Shown here piece after piece: positions 15,426-22,669 of a DNA stretch of 26,637 nucleotides (positions are counted from its first letter, which is position 1; each line of letters begins with the position of its first letter). The DNA is from a virus. The notes under the pieces were generated by a model that was given only the letters and a program-made list of their open reading frames with translations, did no database searches and was not told where the DNA came from. Location: positions 1-26,637 of IMG/VR virus record IMGVR_UViG_3300025012_000265; one strand, written 5' to 3'. A program made the translations under genes and the position numbers.

Positions 15426-17481
15426 TTTTCTTCTCCCCCTCTTGCGGTTTTACTGCGGTAAGTAGTAAGGTTTTCAGATTTTCCAACTGCACCTTGTCCT
15501 GCCCTGTCTTGGCATTGGCCAGGTTCTGCTCGACCCGCGACAGGATTTCCTGGATCGTGGCCTCAGCAGTTGCTGCTACTACCTGCGCGTCGGTGCGCTG
15601 TTTCTCAGCCGAGGCGGTGGCGGCCTCAGTCTTGGCAGTAGTCAGCCCCTGCTCGACCTGGGCGGCCTGCGAGGCAGCGGCCCGCATATCGGCCAGTACC
15701 TGCTTGGCCTCAGTCTCCGGCAGCATCCGATCCACCGGCAGGTCCCGGGCCTTGAGGCGATCGATCAGCAGGCCGTAGGTGTCGAGGATGGCCCGCTCCT
15801 CCGGAGTCAGGGTGGAGACGAACTGGTCGAGGGCGGCGCCGCGGACTTCCTTGGCAACCAGAGAGAGATTACCCTTGGCCAGGACTTGATAATCCCCCTT
15901 GATCTCTTCCTCCGGATTGAACTCCATATTCCACTGCAGCATCGATCCGACCAGTGATGTGGTGAACTTGTCGAAGGCCCGGACGGTGTCTTTCGTCACC
16001 ATGTTCGCCGAGCCCATCATCATGCTCATGTTGTTCGAGGTCCTGAACGCCTCGCCGAGCGGTTGCTGCTGCATCGCCCCCATGGTGTAGGCCGGCAGAT
16101 TGCTCTCGATGTCCAACTGCTGGCGCTGCATGGTGATGATACTGAGGATCTCGGCAACATGCGACTGGGTCGTGACTGCCCGCACTGCTGGATACTGAGC
16201 AGCGACCCCGTCGCCCTCACGTTCTATGGTCATGAACGGATGGATAGGTCCGATGCTCTTACGCCCCCTGGCCAGCAGCTCGACATTGACTTCGAGGATG
16301 GGGCCAGCCGTTGCTGCCATATTGTCCATCAGCGCCCTGGTAGATGCACAGATCGACATCTGTGAATCCCTAATCTCCTCCGGCATCCCGACACCGGTGA
16401 GGCCACTGTCCTCGTCCTCGGTGTAGATGAAGGCGTGATACTGGTCGGAGGGGCGTTTGCCGAAGGGGGCGACTACGGCCTTGATCACAACGTCGTCGAT
16501 GAACCAGATGTCAGCGAGGATGTCAGTATCGAGTTCATCATCCGGAATGTCTACCCCAACGCTCTGCAGGGTATGCCCCGTCCTGAAACCAAGACTGCGA
16601 TAGATTTCATACCTGCGAGCAGTGCGATCAGCGAGGTTCGCCGTCTTATCGAGGATATGCAACTCTGCCTCGTAGGACTTGGCCATGTAGTTACCAGTAG
16701 GATGATCCCTGATATACTGCTTGATGACATGCCCAATGAAATCTTCCCGCTTAGATAACTCACGTAAGTCGTGGCGACTGAGTACCGATCTTTCAAACAC
16801 TTCGTCCTGCTCTTTCCACCGCTTGGCTGAGAGGTCGGGGTAGAAGTCCCATATCCGCACATCCTCGGGGTACGGCCGGCGGATGGTCTTCTCCTTGGCG
16901 GCGTAAACACCGGTAACCGGATCCATTTCCCAGTAGCGTTCTTTCTGGGTCCTGACCATCGGGCAACGAGCAATACCGAAGCCGTAAATATAGCCACTGC
17001 GGGTGACTTGTTTGCAAAGCTGCGGATAGTCTACATCGGCGTCTGAGAGCTGGTCGGCGATCTCGGTCTCCATCCTGCCCTTGCGATCCTCGGCGAACTC
17101 CCTGACCGCCCGCTCGATCGTCTCGCTGCTGACCGGCTCCCCGCTCTGCTGCAGGTTGGCGAGGATGTTCTCAAGGGCGTCTTTGGGGATAGAGGGGGAT
17201 GGCGATACACTCAGGGTCCAGTTGCGGTCCTGGCTCGGGAACATCATCTCCATCATCTTGGCCACCCCGCCCTTGATTTTGACCTTGGTGTCTCGAGGAT
17301 AGACGTGACTTCGCTCGTCCTGGATATACTGGAGGATATCCGGGTCGTATTTGCCGAGGTACTGGCGTAGATTCTTCAACCACTGCGCCTCACAGAGAGC
17401 CCGGTCGTTGATGAACTGGGCGAGGGTGCCCTTCAGGTGGGTGCCGAGCTTGGACAGTTCATCGAAGTTGTATTTTGCCAT
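15394..17481 (-). CDS. Portal protein, 695 aa
   Basis: Position directly after the terminase (stop and start abut: TAA then ATG, with GAGGGA upstream) and length identify the portal, the dodecameric ring at the head vertex through which DNA is packaged. Recognisable parts: an N-terminal helical crown-like region (MAKYNFDELSKLGTHLKGTL, then QWLKNLRQYLGKYD), TKVKIKGGVAKMMEMMFPSQDRNW near residues 65-90, CKQVTRSGYIYGFGIARCP near 160, the wing and clip regions (VRIWDFYPDLSAKRW), and a helical core that includes QQQPLGEAFRTSNNMSMMM. The C-terminal 120 residues form an Ala/Gln/Lys-rich coiled tail that ends in a lysine/glycine stretch, similar to the barrel of long podovirus portals. Family class is sure; a closer assignment would need a search. 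Confidence 0.8.
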   Translation of the reverse strand: MAKYNFDELSKLGTHLKGTLAQFINDRALCEAQWLKNLRQYLGKYDPDILQYIQDERSHVYPRDTKVKIKGGVAKMMEMMFPSQDRNWTLSVSPSPSIPKDALENILANLQQSGEPVSSETIERAVREFAEDRKGRMETEIADQLSDADVDYPQLCKQVTRSGYIYGFGIARCPMVRTQKERYWEMDPVTGVYAAKEKTIRRPYPEDVRIWDFYPDLSAKRWKEQDEVFERSVLSRHDLRELSKREDFIGHVIKQYIRDHPTGNYMAKSYEAELHILDKTANLADRTARRYEIYRSLGFRTGHTLQSVGVDIPDDELDTDILADIWFIDDVVIKAVVAPFGKRPSDQYHAFIYTEDEDSGLTGVGMPEEIRDSQMSICASTRALMDNMAATAGPILEVNVELLARGRKSIGPIHPFMTIEREGDGVAAQYPAVRAVTTQSHVAEILSIITMQRQQLDIESNLPAYTMGAMQQQPLGEAFRTSNNMSMMMGSANMVTKDTVRAFDKFTTSLVGSMLQWNMEFNPEEEIKGDYQVLAKGNLSLVAKEVRGAALDQFVSTLTPEERAILDTYGLLIDRLKARDLPVDRMLPETEAKQVLADMRAAASQAAQVEQGLTTAKTEAATASAEKQRTDAQVVAATAEATIQEILSRVEQNLANAKTGQDKVQLENLKTLLLTAVKPQEGEKKNGKQGKGSGN

Positions 17482-19956
17482 TTAGTATCCCTCGCGTTGA
17501 GCAGGTCTGTATGGGTTGTGGGTAGCCAGTGGATTAAACTGGTCATCATAAACTGTGTAATCAGCGGGGTCATATTTCCTGCCGGTGAGGAACATCGCAC
17601 CATATTGTCCGCCCTCTACGAGATGCGAGCAGGGATGAGACTTGTCTGGCTTCTCGCCATATTCCTCACCAAACGCCTGCTTTTTGCGAGGGTATCGATA
17701 ACTGGAAGCCATGGCCCCGATGAACGACTTGCAGGCAGGGTCAATGAGAATGGCAGGCTCACCGTCTGGGTACATGGAAAACAATTCGTCCAAGGCCTTT
17801 ATCCTGACCTCCGGGTCGTTAGTCGACGCCGGCTTGGCGATGTATCCAGCGTCCTTGAACTCCTTGAAACTCGTGCCCTCATCAGAGTCCGCTCGCCGCA
17901 CACCGGAGGGGTCACCGATCACGACGATCGGATTGGTAGGAAAGGTCGTCATCTGCATCGGCCGAAACCGACTTCTAATATACCGCTTCGTGCCCATGTC
18001 GAACGCCGGTGTTTCCCGCAAGACAAATATTCGTCCGTCCTCCTGCATCTGCATCCATAGGCCTGCGGGGGTGAGCCCAAAATCTTGTCCAACAATTACA
18101 GGTAGATATGGATTAATCGGCAGCGGTGTTTTCGATACGTGACGGTCCCGCCTGAAGGTCGCATGATAGACTGGCTTTCCTGACAATGAGGGAGCATATA
18201 ATCCATGCACGTAGGTATCTACCCACGCCTTGGTTTTGCCTTTGGCGAGTTCCTGGTAATAATCTGGTCGGAGATTCTCCACGTTCTCGGCTTCCAGCGA
18301 AGTCCCGGACGGCTGATGGAACGAATCTACCTCCATCACTGAATCGGGGTTGTTCTCTTCTATCGGCTGGTGCTCGAGGATCTTATACCACATGCTCTCA
18401 AACTCGGGAGGGTTGGTATCGGCCAGTACAAAACTGCGGTACTCAGGTACATCACTTCTTCTTGGAAACCTGCCAACCCGGCTCATGATAGCCTGAAGAA
18501 TTTCCAAGGGGATTTCTCTGGCCTCATTTATCCATGCTGCACTGGCCTCCATAGAAAGCACTCGCTGAACGTCCTCTGGAGAGTCGAGCGCCCTGAACAT
18601 AATGTCGGACTCTACATCCTTAAACCTCAACTGGAAGATCATTTCAGATTCCTTCCATTTTCCGAAGACTCCTGGTTTGATCCACTCAATCCAACTGCGT
18701 AACGTGGTGTCTTTTAGTTGCTGGCGGGTTTGGCCGCTCCACACTGCTTTCCCGTTCCTGCGCACCAAAACGACATGACTTGGCACTGTAACGCAGTATA
18801 CCATTCCATCATATTCCGCTCGGCTCCAGTTGTTGCACCGAATAATTGGGTTCTCTCGTTTAGGCTGTCGGATAGTTAAGCAATAACCTTCGCTGCTGTT
18901 ATATATCGGATGTGCAGGAGATATCTGCATAGTGCCGGCTTGATGGCATGTCGTCAGTCGCGCAGCCCTTCCAGATCGAATGATCATTTCATGCAGATCA
19001 TTAATGAGATCTTTCGATGAGGAGTACAGCCTGTCCACATCATGCTTCCCGGTTTTGTGAACGCCGTCTCCTCGCTGAAAACCTTTTATAAATGCTGCCG
19101 CATATTCCCTCGGAGCGTCCTTTATATACTGAGGAAGTTTTTTCGTTGTCGACTTACCATACTGAGAAAGCTCAATGATCAAGTCCTTTACCCACTGTTC
19201 CTTGGTAGACACAACAAAGTCTAAACACCCTTGTTTCTGCAATTCATTCCAAGTGAATCCCACCGCGGCAAGCAGGTTCGCTACATACTCCCTGTCGTGC
19301 GTTCTGTGGGTCATTGTTAGTCTATAGTGATTCCCTCGTGTATCTGTCCGAGGATACACTCCGGCATACCCCTGTGCGAACCAAAAGCCGAGAAACTCCC
19401 AGTATACTGGCAAATGGCCCGGTCGTTCGCCCTTCCAATCACAGATAGAAGTCATCCGGTGAAGTTCGCCGATACCTTCAATCTCCTGCGCCGGCACATG
19501 CTCATAATCGAACCATATCTTTTTACGTGTGCGCCGCGTAGATACCCACAACTCGTGGTCGGGCGTAATGCAAAGGTCGACATCCTCATTAACGATGTTG
19601 ATCATGTCCCCCTTGTATGGCGCAGCATGGTAGTAAGACGGCTTCTCAAACGTGAGCACCCCATCTACCCGGGTCGCGACTTTGTCTTCTGGGTGCAGAT
19701 ACTTAAATGGCACCCATCCACGCTGCTCGGTTAGAATCTCTGTCTGATCGTCGTAACAGTTCCTGACTACGACATATCGCGATCGCCGAATACCATCGGC
19801 GCACGGAGGCATCAGCATAGCTTGGCGAAACACCTCAATGATGCAACCTACTGATTTTCCGCTCCCGACAGGTCCTTTTATGGCTCGAAAGAACGCGTCG
19901 GAGCGCATAAATTTCGACACTGTAGGTGGTGCTGTGTAATTAAATTCGTAACTCAT
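17482..19956 (-). CDS. terL: Terminase large subunit, interrupted by an intein
   Basis: The 824-residue frame encodes a DNA-packaging ATPase-nuclease of 481 residues after removal of residues 67-409. Walker A is GPVGSGKS (28-35). After the intein come RQQLKDTTLRSW (411-422), the Walker B-like segment ASAAWINEARE (471-481) with a catalytic Glu, and the coupling motif LADTNPPEF (511-519). The nuclease domain has IVGQDFG (Asp 625), VVIGDPSG (Asp 682) and, near the end, SHPCSHLVEGGQYG with Glu 781. Splicing joins VVVRN to TRQQLKDTT, restoring the usual RNTxxxLKDTT line of phage terminases. ATG overlaps the stop of the TraR-like gene by 4 bases (ATGA), with GGAG upstream. No small terminase is recognised in the window. 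Confidence 0.9.
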   Translation of the reverse strand: MSYEFNYTAPPTVSKFMRSDAFFRAIKGPVGSGKSVGCIIEVFRQAMLMPPCADGIRRSRYVVVRNCYDDQTEILTEQRGWVPFKYLHPEDKVATRVDGVLTFEKPSYYHAAPYKGDMINIVNEDVDLCITPDHELWVSTRRTRKKIWFDYEHVPAQEIEGIGELHRMTSICDWKGERPGHLPVYWEFLGFWFAQGYAGVYPRTDTRGNHYRLTMTHRTHDREYVANLLAAVGFTWNELQKQGCLDFVVSTKEQWVKDLIIELSQYGKSTTKKLPQYIKDAPREYAAAFIKGFQRGDGVHKTGKHDVDRLYSSSKDLINDLHEMIIRSGRAARLTTCHQAGTMQISPAHPIYNSSEGYCLTIRQPKRENPIIRCNNWSRAEYDGMVYCVTVPSHVVLVRRNGKAVWSGQTRQQLKDTTLRSWIEWIKPGVFGKWKESEMIFQLRFKDVESDIMFRALDSPEDVQRVLSMEASAAWINEAREIPLEILQAIMSRVGRFPRRSDVPEYRSFVLADTNPPEFESMWYKILEHQPIEENNPDSVMEVDSFHQPSGTSLEAENVENLRPDYYQELAKGKTKAWVDTYVHGLYAPSLSGKPVYHATFRRDRHVSKTPLPINPYLPVIVGQDFGLTPAGLWMQMQEDGRIFVLRETPAFDMGTKRYIRSRFRPMQMTTFPTNPIVVIGDPSGVRRADSDEGTSFKEFKDAGYIAKPASTNDPEVRIKALDELFSMYPDGEPAILIDPACKSFIGAMASSYRYPRKKQAFGEEYGEKPDKSHPCSHLVEGGQYGAMFLTGRKYDPADYTVYDDQFNPLATHNPYRPAQREGY
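18730..19758 (-). other. Intein in the terminase, LAGLIDADG-containing, with atypical C-terminal Gln
   Basis: Residues 67-409 of the terminase form a 343-residue intein. It begins with Cys 67 in CYDDQTEILT (block A), has a block B TPDH (131-134), a first LAGLIDADG-like motif EFLGFWFAQGYAG (187-199), a second one FIKGFQRGDGVH (289-300), block F with VYCVTVPSHVVLV, and block G ending KAVWSGQ just before Thr 410. Protein splicing normally needs Asn at the end; here it is Gln, preceded by Gly and not His. Similar ends have been described for a few inteins, so splicing is possible but may be slow. The first endonuclease motif has Gln where Asp or Glu normally sits, so DNA cutting may be lost. Joining at RN/T matches the extein consensus. 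Confidence 0.85.
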
Positions 19957-20147
19957 CCCCCCATCTCCTCAGCGCACTGTACACAATATTGACACCCCGG
20001 CGCCGCCCGTCTGCGCCCCTCGGGGATAGGCTCCTCGCACTCCAGACAGTGAGTCCGAGACTCGCCCTGCATCTGCGGACGGTTCAGCAGCAACTGCTTC
20101 AAGTGCAGTTCCGACAACTCCCAGGCGCGGTCAAGCTGGTCGGCCAT
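19953..20147 (-). CDS. TraR/DksA-type C4 zinc finger protein, 64 aa
   Basis: The protein has an N-terminal helix (MADQLDRAWELSELHLKQLLL) and a C-terminal zinc finger C34-x2-C37 and C54-x2-C57 with ECEEPIPEGRRRAAPGCQYCVQCAEE, the standard sequence of the TraR/DksA finger. DksA itself is longer (about 150 residues); the phage and plasmid TraR-like proteins are about 65-80 residues, as here. TraR-like proteins bind RNA polymerase in the secondary channel and alter promoter choice. Its place directly upstream of the terminase, with ATGA overlap and a GAGGAG site, is a common neighbourhood for such proteins in P2-like and other phages. Functional activity is inferred from the family. Confidence 0.85.
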   Translation of the reverse strand: MADQLDRAWELSELHLKQLLLNRPQMQGESRTHCLECEEPIPEGRRRAAPGCQYCVQCAEEMGG

Positions 20148-20340
20148 CTAGTCTCCTCAAGGTCAGTGCGTCCATGTAACAATCACCTATTGCGCGGAAA
20201 ATTGCAACGAAATCAACGATCGAGTTATTCTCATTGACCAGCAACCGATTACCGGTGGTCTTCAGATGCAGCCCCGGCAGCCACCGGTCGCAGTTGCCGC
20301 AAGCGGCGCAGAGGAAAGGGTCAATAATTAGCTCATACAT
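20131..20340 (-). CDS. Putative monocluster [4Fe-4S] ferredoxin-like protein, 69 aa
   Basis: The start (MYELIIDPFL) is chosen because its ATG makes a TGATG junction with the endolysin stop and has AGAGGA upstream. The 69 residues contain C11-x2-C14-x2-C17 in FLCAACGNCDRW and a distal C54 in IGDCYMDALTLRR. In known monocluster [4Fe-4S] ferredoxins the ligands are three Cys of a CxxCxxC motif and one Cys near the C-terminus, followed by a hydrophobic strand (CPxxAI); spacing and overall length match this plan, with Tyr in place of the usual Pro. The middle (LHLKTTGNRLLVNENN) resembles the strand-turn of such proteins. It would carry electrons, but a zinc- or structural role is possible. Its end overlaps the TraR-like gene by 17 bases. 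Confidence 0.6.
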   Translation of the reverse strand: MYELIIDPFLCAACGNCDRWLPGLHLKTTGNRLLVNENNSIVDFVAIFRAIGDCYMDALTLRRLDGRPA

Positions 20341-20861
20341 CAGTCTGTATCCTCTGCTCCGTAGAGCAGGTTGTTTGCAATTCGATCCATCCAACCACGA
20401 TTATTTTCTTGCCAGTTAGAAAGGTCTTTCAAAAACTTTATTCTAGCAGCAGTAATAATCATCACCAAATCTGAATCAGAAAATGATAATATCTTCGCTC
20501 GTGTATATGGACCTATTATCCCATCTGGTTTAACTCTCTCTCCACCAATAATAATATTCATATATCGCTGAAGTTCTTTAACTGCTTTACGAATACCACT
20601 ATGAACAGAAAAATCAATCAATTGAAACGTAATACCGTCTGGTAATGTTCGAGAAGAAATAGGTGTAATAAAATCTGTTAAATAAATGCCTGCGGCTTGT
20701 TCAAGAGTTAAACTCTTAATATTCAAATATGGATAAGATCGTTTACTGATCCCCCACTTAGTTTCGCCTCCAGGATCAGCTTTCGGAGAACGATTGGTAT
20801 AGCCTCCCTCATGCCCATTGATCCTGATCAACCACTTCTTTATTGTTTCAAGAGTGGCCAT
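20340..20861 (-). CDS. Endolysin, GH108-type muramidase, 173 aa
   Basis: The ATG at 20861 is preferred over in-frame ATGs at 20885 and 20876 because AGGAAGAG lies just before it; the others lack a ribosome site. The N-terminal half has HEGGYTNRSPKADPGGETKWGIS (catalytic Glu 18), the GH108 signature EGGY then DPGGxTxxGI; the C-terminal half, with LPDGITFQLIDFSVHSG and KPDGIIGPYTRAKI, matches the peptidoglycan-binding PG_binding_3 type. It should cleave peptidoglycan of a Gram-negative host, with export depending on a holin as there is no signal peptide. DNA here is visibly richer in A+T than in the genes around, suggesting later acquisition. It overlaps the upstream small gene by 14 bases. Confidence 0.85.
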   Translation of the reverse strand: MATLETIKKWLIRINGHEGGYTNRSPKADPGGETKWGISKRSYPYLNIKSLTLEQAAGIYLTDFITPISSRTLPDGITFQLIDFSVHSGIRKAVKELQRYMNIIIGGERVKPDGIIGPYTRAKILSFSDSDLVMIITAARIKFLKDLSNWQENNRGWMDRIANNLLYGAEDTD

Positions 20862-21021
20862 CTTTCTCTTCCTCATCTTGGGCAATTTTCAAACAATCTT
20901 GTAAAGCTTTAATTCTTACAGTTGCATCAATACCAGTAGCTGTGATAATACCTGCATCATCTTTCTCAGGCACTCGGACAGCGCAGTCGAGCAGTTCCTG
21001 GATTCGTTGGACTGTGCTCAT
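20848..21021 (-). CDS. Small hypothetical protein, 57 aa
   Basis: I chose the ATG at 21021 (MSTVQRIQELLD), one base after the stop of the previous gene, with ACAGGAA at suitable distance; an in-frame start 13 codons earlier overlaps more and is less well served. The product is acidic and helical, with VQRIQELLDCAVRV, then ATVRIKALQDCLKIAQDEEEKDG. There is no membrane segment. Position between the holin-like gene and the endolysin would suit an accessory lysis protein, and position close to the packaging genes would allow a terminase small subunit, but it is short for that and lacks a visible DNA-binding helix pair. Function unknown. Confidence 0.5.
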   Translation of the reverse strand: MSTVQRIQELLDCAVRVPEKDDAGIITATGIDATVRIKALQDCLKIAQDEEEKDGHS

Positions 21022-21022
21022 A

Positions 21023-21388
21023 TCAATTTCCTGTAAGGGCTTTTTTGACATTGTTGACAACGGTTTCCCACCAGCCGATAAGGGCTATTCCCCCCATACC
21101 AGTGAGGATTGAAATAACAAGAAATCTCCTAGCGATTGTTTTGCTATCATCCATTGCCGCACTGAATTTTTTATGCGAGTCAACCATTGCCTTCAAGTCT
21201 TCATGTGTGATATCTCCAAATCGGCAAGTTATTCCAGCATGAGGGACTCGCCGGCCGACAGTATCTTCGATGATGGAAGTTATGCTGGCGAGGTCGTCAG
21301 CGGTGAGGCTGTTCTGTCGTTTCTGATACTTTTCGTGGTCATAGACTTCTTCCATTTCCACCACTTCCAAGTCTCGATTCTCTGCCAT
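21023..21388 (-). CDS. Holin-like single-pass membrane protein, 121 aa
   Basis: The first ATG after the upstream stop (21388, MAENRDLEVVEMEEVYD) is taken as start; a GTG 20 codons earlier overlaps the peptidase gene. A GGAAAGG element stands at useful distance. The first 85 residues are charged and helical, with TADDLASITSIIEDTVG and DLKAMVDSHKKFSAAMDDSK. Residues about 90-107 (FLVISILTGMGGIALIGW) form one membrane span followed by a short basic tail. This order (amphipathic helix then C-terminal span) resembles XhlA-type holin-associated proteins, and the gene sits two genes before the endolysin. A holin or holin-partner role is inferred; no second span is seen. Confidence 0.5.
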   Translation of the reverse strand: MAENRDLEVVEMEEVYDHEKYQKRQNSLTADDLASITSIIEDTVGRRVPHAGITCRFGDITHEDLKAMVDSHKKFSAAMDDSKTIARRFLVISILTGMGGIALIGWWETVVNNVKKALTGN

Positions 21389-21423
21389 CTCGCTCAACCT
21401 TTCCGACCCTCCAGCCGGCGTAA

Positions 21424-22146
21424 TCACGCTTTTTCCAAAAACACGCACTCTCCGTGCTCATGCAGGAGTCTATCCATTTCGTCGGCCACGATCCAGACCT
21501 CCCCGTCCACGCCGTGTTCCATTCCCCACGACTGAGCGATGCCTACCGCCCCGGTGTACTTGTTGTACCAAGTTGCCGCCACGCAGTGCCCACCGTCGAT
21601 TGGTCCGCCGATGCGGATACGTCCGTCAGACTCTGGCTCGGACATTCGGGAGTACCAGGGGATTCCCACAACCGCCGTTCCGAAATAGCCGAGGCCGAGA
21701 ATCAGTTCATCAATGGAAAACGCCCATCGGTATGATTTGATCAGCCCGAGGCGCTTGAGTTGTTTCACGCCTTCAAGTAGGGACGTTCCGCCCATGCGCG
21801 GGGATGCACCGGGATACTCGCCGCCGGGGAATGGGTCGTTTTTCTGCGCTTCCCAGTAGATTTGCTCAATGGCAAACCGCTCGTCGTAGGTTTCAAGATT
21901 ACCGATATTCGGCTCGTAGCGCATGGCATTCGTCAGACCCATGCCGACACAGGCCCCTTCTCGGCCTTGATCGAGATGGTTGCCCGGTGCCTTGATTCGC
22001 ACCTTGGAAATCTTTTCCAGTCCATCCCATGCAAGGGTTTTTTCAAGTATCGCCTCGGTCACCCCAAACGACAGAGAGCGCGGGTCGAATTGCACCAGCC
22101 TGTCAAGTCTTGGGTCGCTCGTTTCTGTTCCGTCTCTGAGTATCAT
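21424..22146 (-). CDS. Papain-like (C1 family) cysteine peptidase-like protein, 240 aa
   Basis: The papain pattern is present in order: Gln 60 and Cys 66 in LDQGREGACVGMG (oxyanion-hole Gln and nucleophile), His 187 in GGPIDGGHCVAATWY, and QSWGMEHGVDGEVWI at 205-219, which aligns with the NSWGxxWGxxGY line. The position of the catalytic Asn has Gln 205. No signal peptide or propeptide is present; the N-terminal 50 residues are short and could be an inhibitory or linking segment. In phages, papain-like proteins occur next to lysis or structural genes and may process virion proteins or cleave envelope peptides; none of this is shown here. AGGGGC lies seven bases upstream of the ATG. Confidence 0.75.
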   Translation of the reverse strand: MILRDGTETSDPRLDRLVQFDPRSLSFGVTEAILEKTLAWDGLEKISKVRIKAPGNHLDQGREGACVGMGLTNAMRYEPNIGNLETYDERFAIEQIYWEAQKNDPFPGGEYPGASPRMGGTSLLEGVKQLKRLGLIKSYRWAFSIDELILGLGYFGTAVVGIPWYSRMSEPESDGRIRIGGPIDGGHCVAATWYNKYTGAVGIAQSWGMEHGVDGEVWIVADEMDRLLHEHGECVFLEKA

Positions 22147-22155
22147 TTCATGCCC

Positions 22156-22668
22156 CTATGATTCATCCGCGTGATGTTTCGTGTCGGTTGCATTCAACCA
22201 CCTCGCTGTATTTGCCAGGATCATTCGCAGTTCATCTGAGTACCCGAATCTTTCCTGGTTTTGGTTGACACTCTGTATGATATCACCGTCAGCATGTCTC
22301 AAAGTCGCTGCCTTCCAGTCGCAAAGCATTTCAACCAGATCAACCAGCGTCATCCGTTCAAGTGGAGATTGCACCCATGGCCCATTATGCTCTGGCCCAA
22401 CCGTAAAGTATTCGGGATGATGCCGATTCATAAAATAGTGGTGGTCAAGGGCAACCTGCATTTCCTTTAGGTAGGTTTTGTACTCCTCAGAGCCATAGGT
22501 GCATTCACGTAATTTTGGAGTATATATTTCAAATATTTCAACTTCGGGGGACTGCAGCTTGCTTTGGTCATGACCTTCAGCCCTTACCAGTAATTCCTTT
22601 ATGACAGTTCCGATATAATTCCTGACTGTCTCAATGTGTCGCATTGTCTTAAATTTGCTTTCGCTCAT
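22156..22668 (-). CDS. DUF5662 family protein, 170 aa
   Basis: The start ATG at 22668 follows AGGAG at 7-base spacing and the stop of the DUF1353 gene by one base. The product shows the DUF5662 pattern: RHIETVRNYIG near the start, EGHDQSKL around residue 35, YTPKLRECTYGSEEYKTYL, ALDHHYFMNRHHPEYF, then MTLVDLVEMLCDWKAAT and NQERFGYSDELRMIL. The many His and Asp (HDxSK, HHYxxNxHHPEY, ExxCDW) suggest a metal-dependent HD-like helical protein. DUF5662 proteins are frequent in phage genomes and their biochemical function is not known to me. A metal-dependent phosphohydrolase role is a reasonable guess. Confidence 0.75.
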   Translation of the reverse strand: MSESKFKTMRHIETVRNYIGTVIKELLVRAEGHDQSKLQSPEVEIFEIYTPKLRECTYGSEEYKTYLKEMQVALDHHYFMNRHHPEYFTVGPEHNGPWVQSPLERMTLVDLVEMLCDWKAATLRHADGDIIQSVNQNQERFGYSDELRMILANTARWLNATDTKHHADES

Positions 22669-22669
22669 T

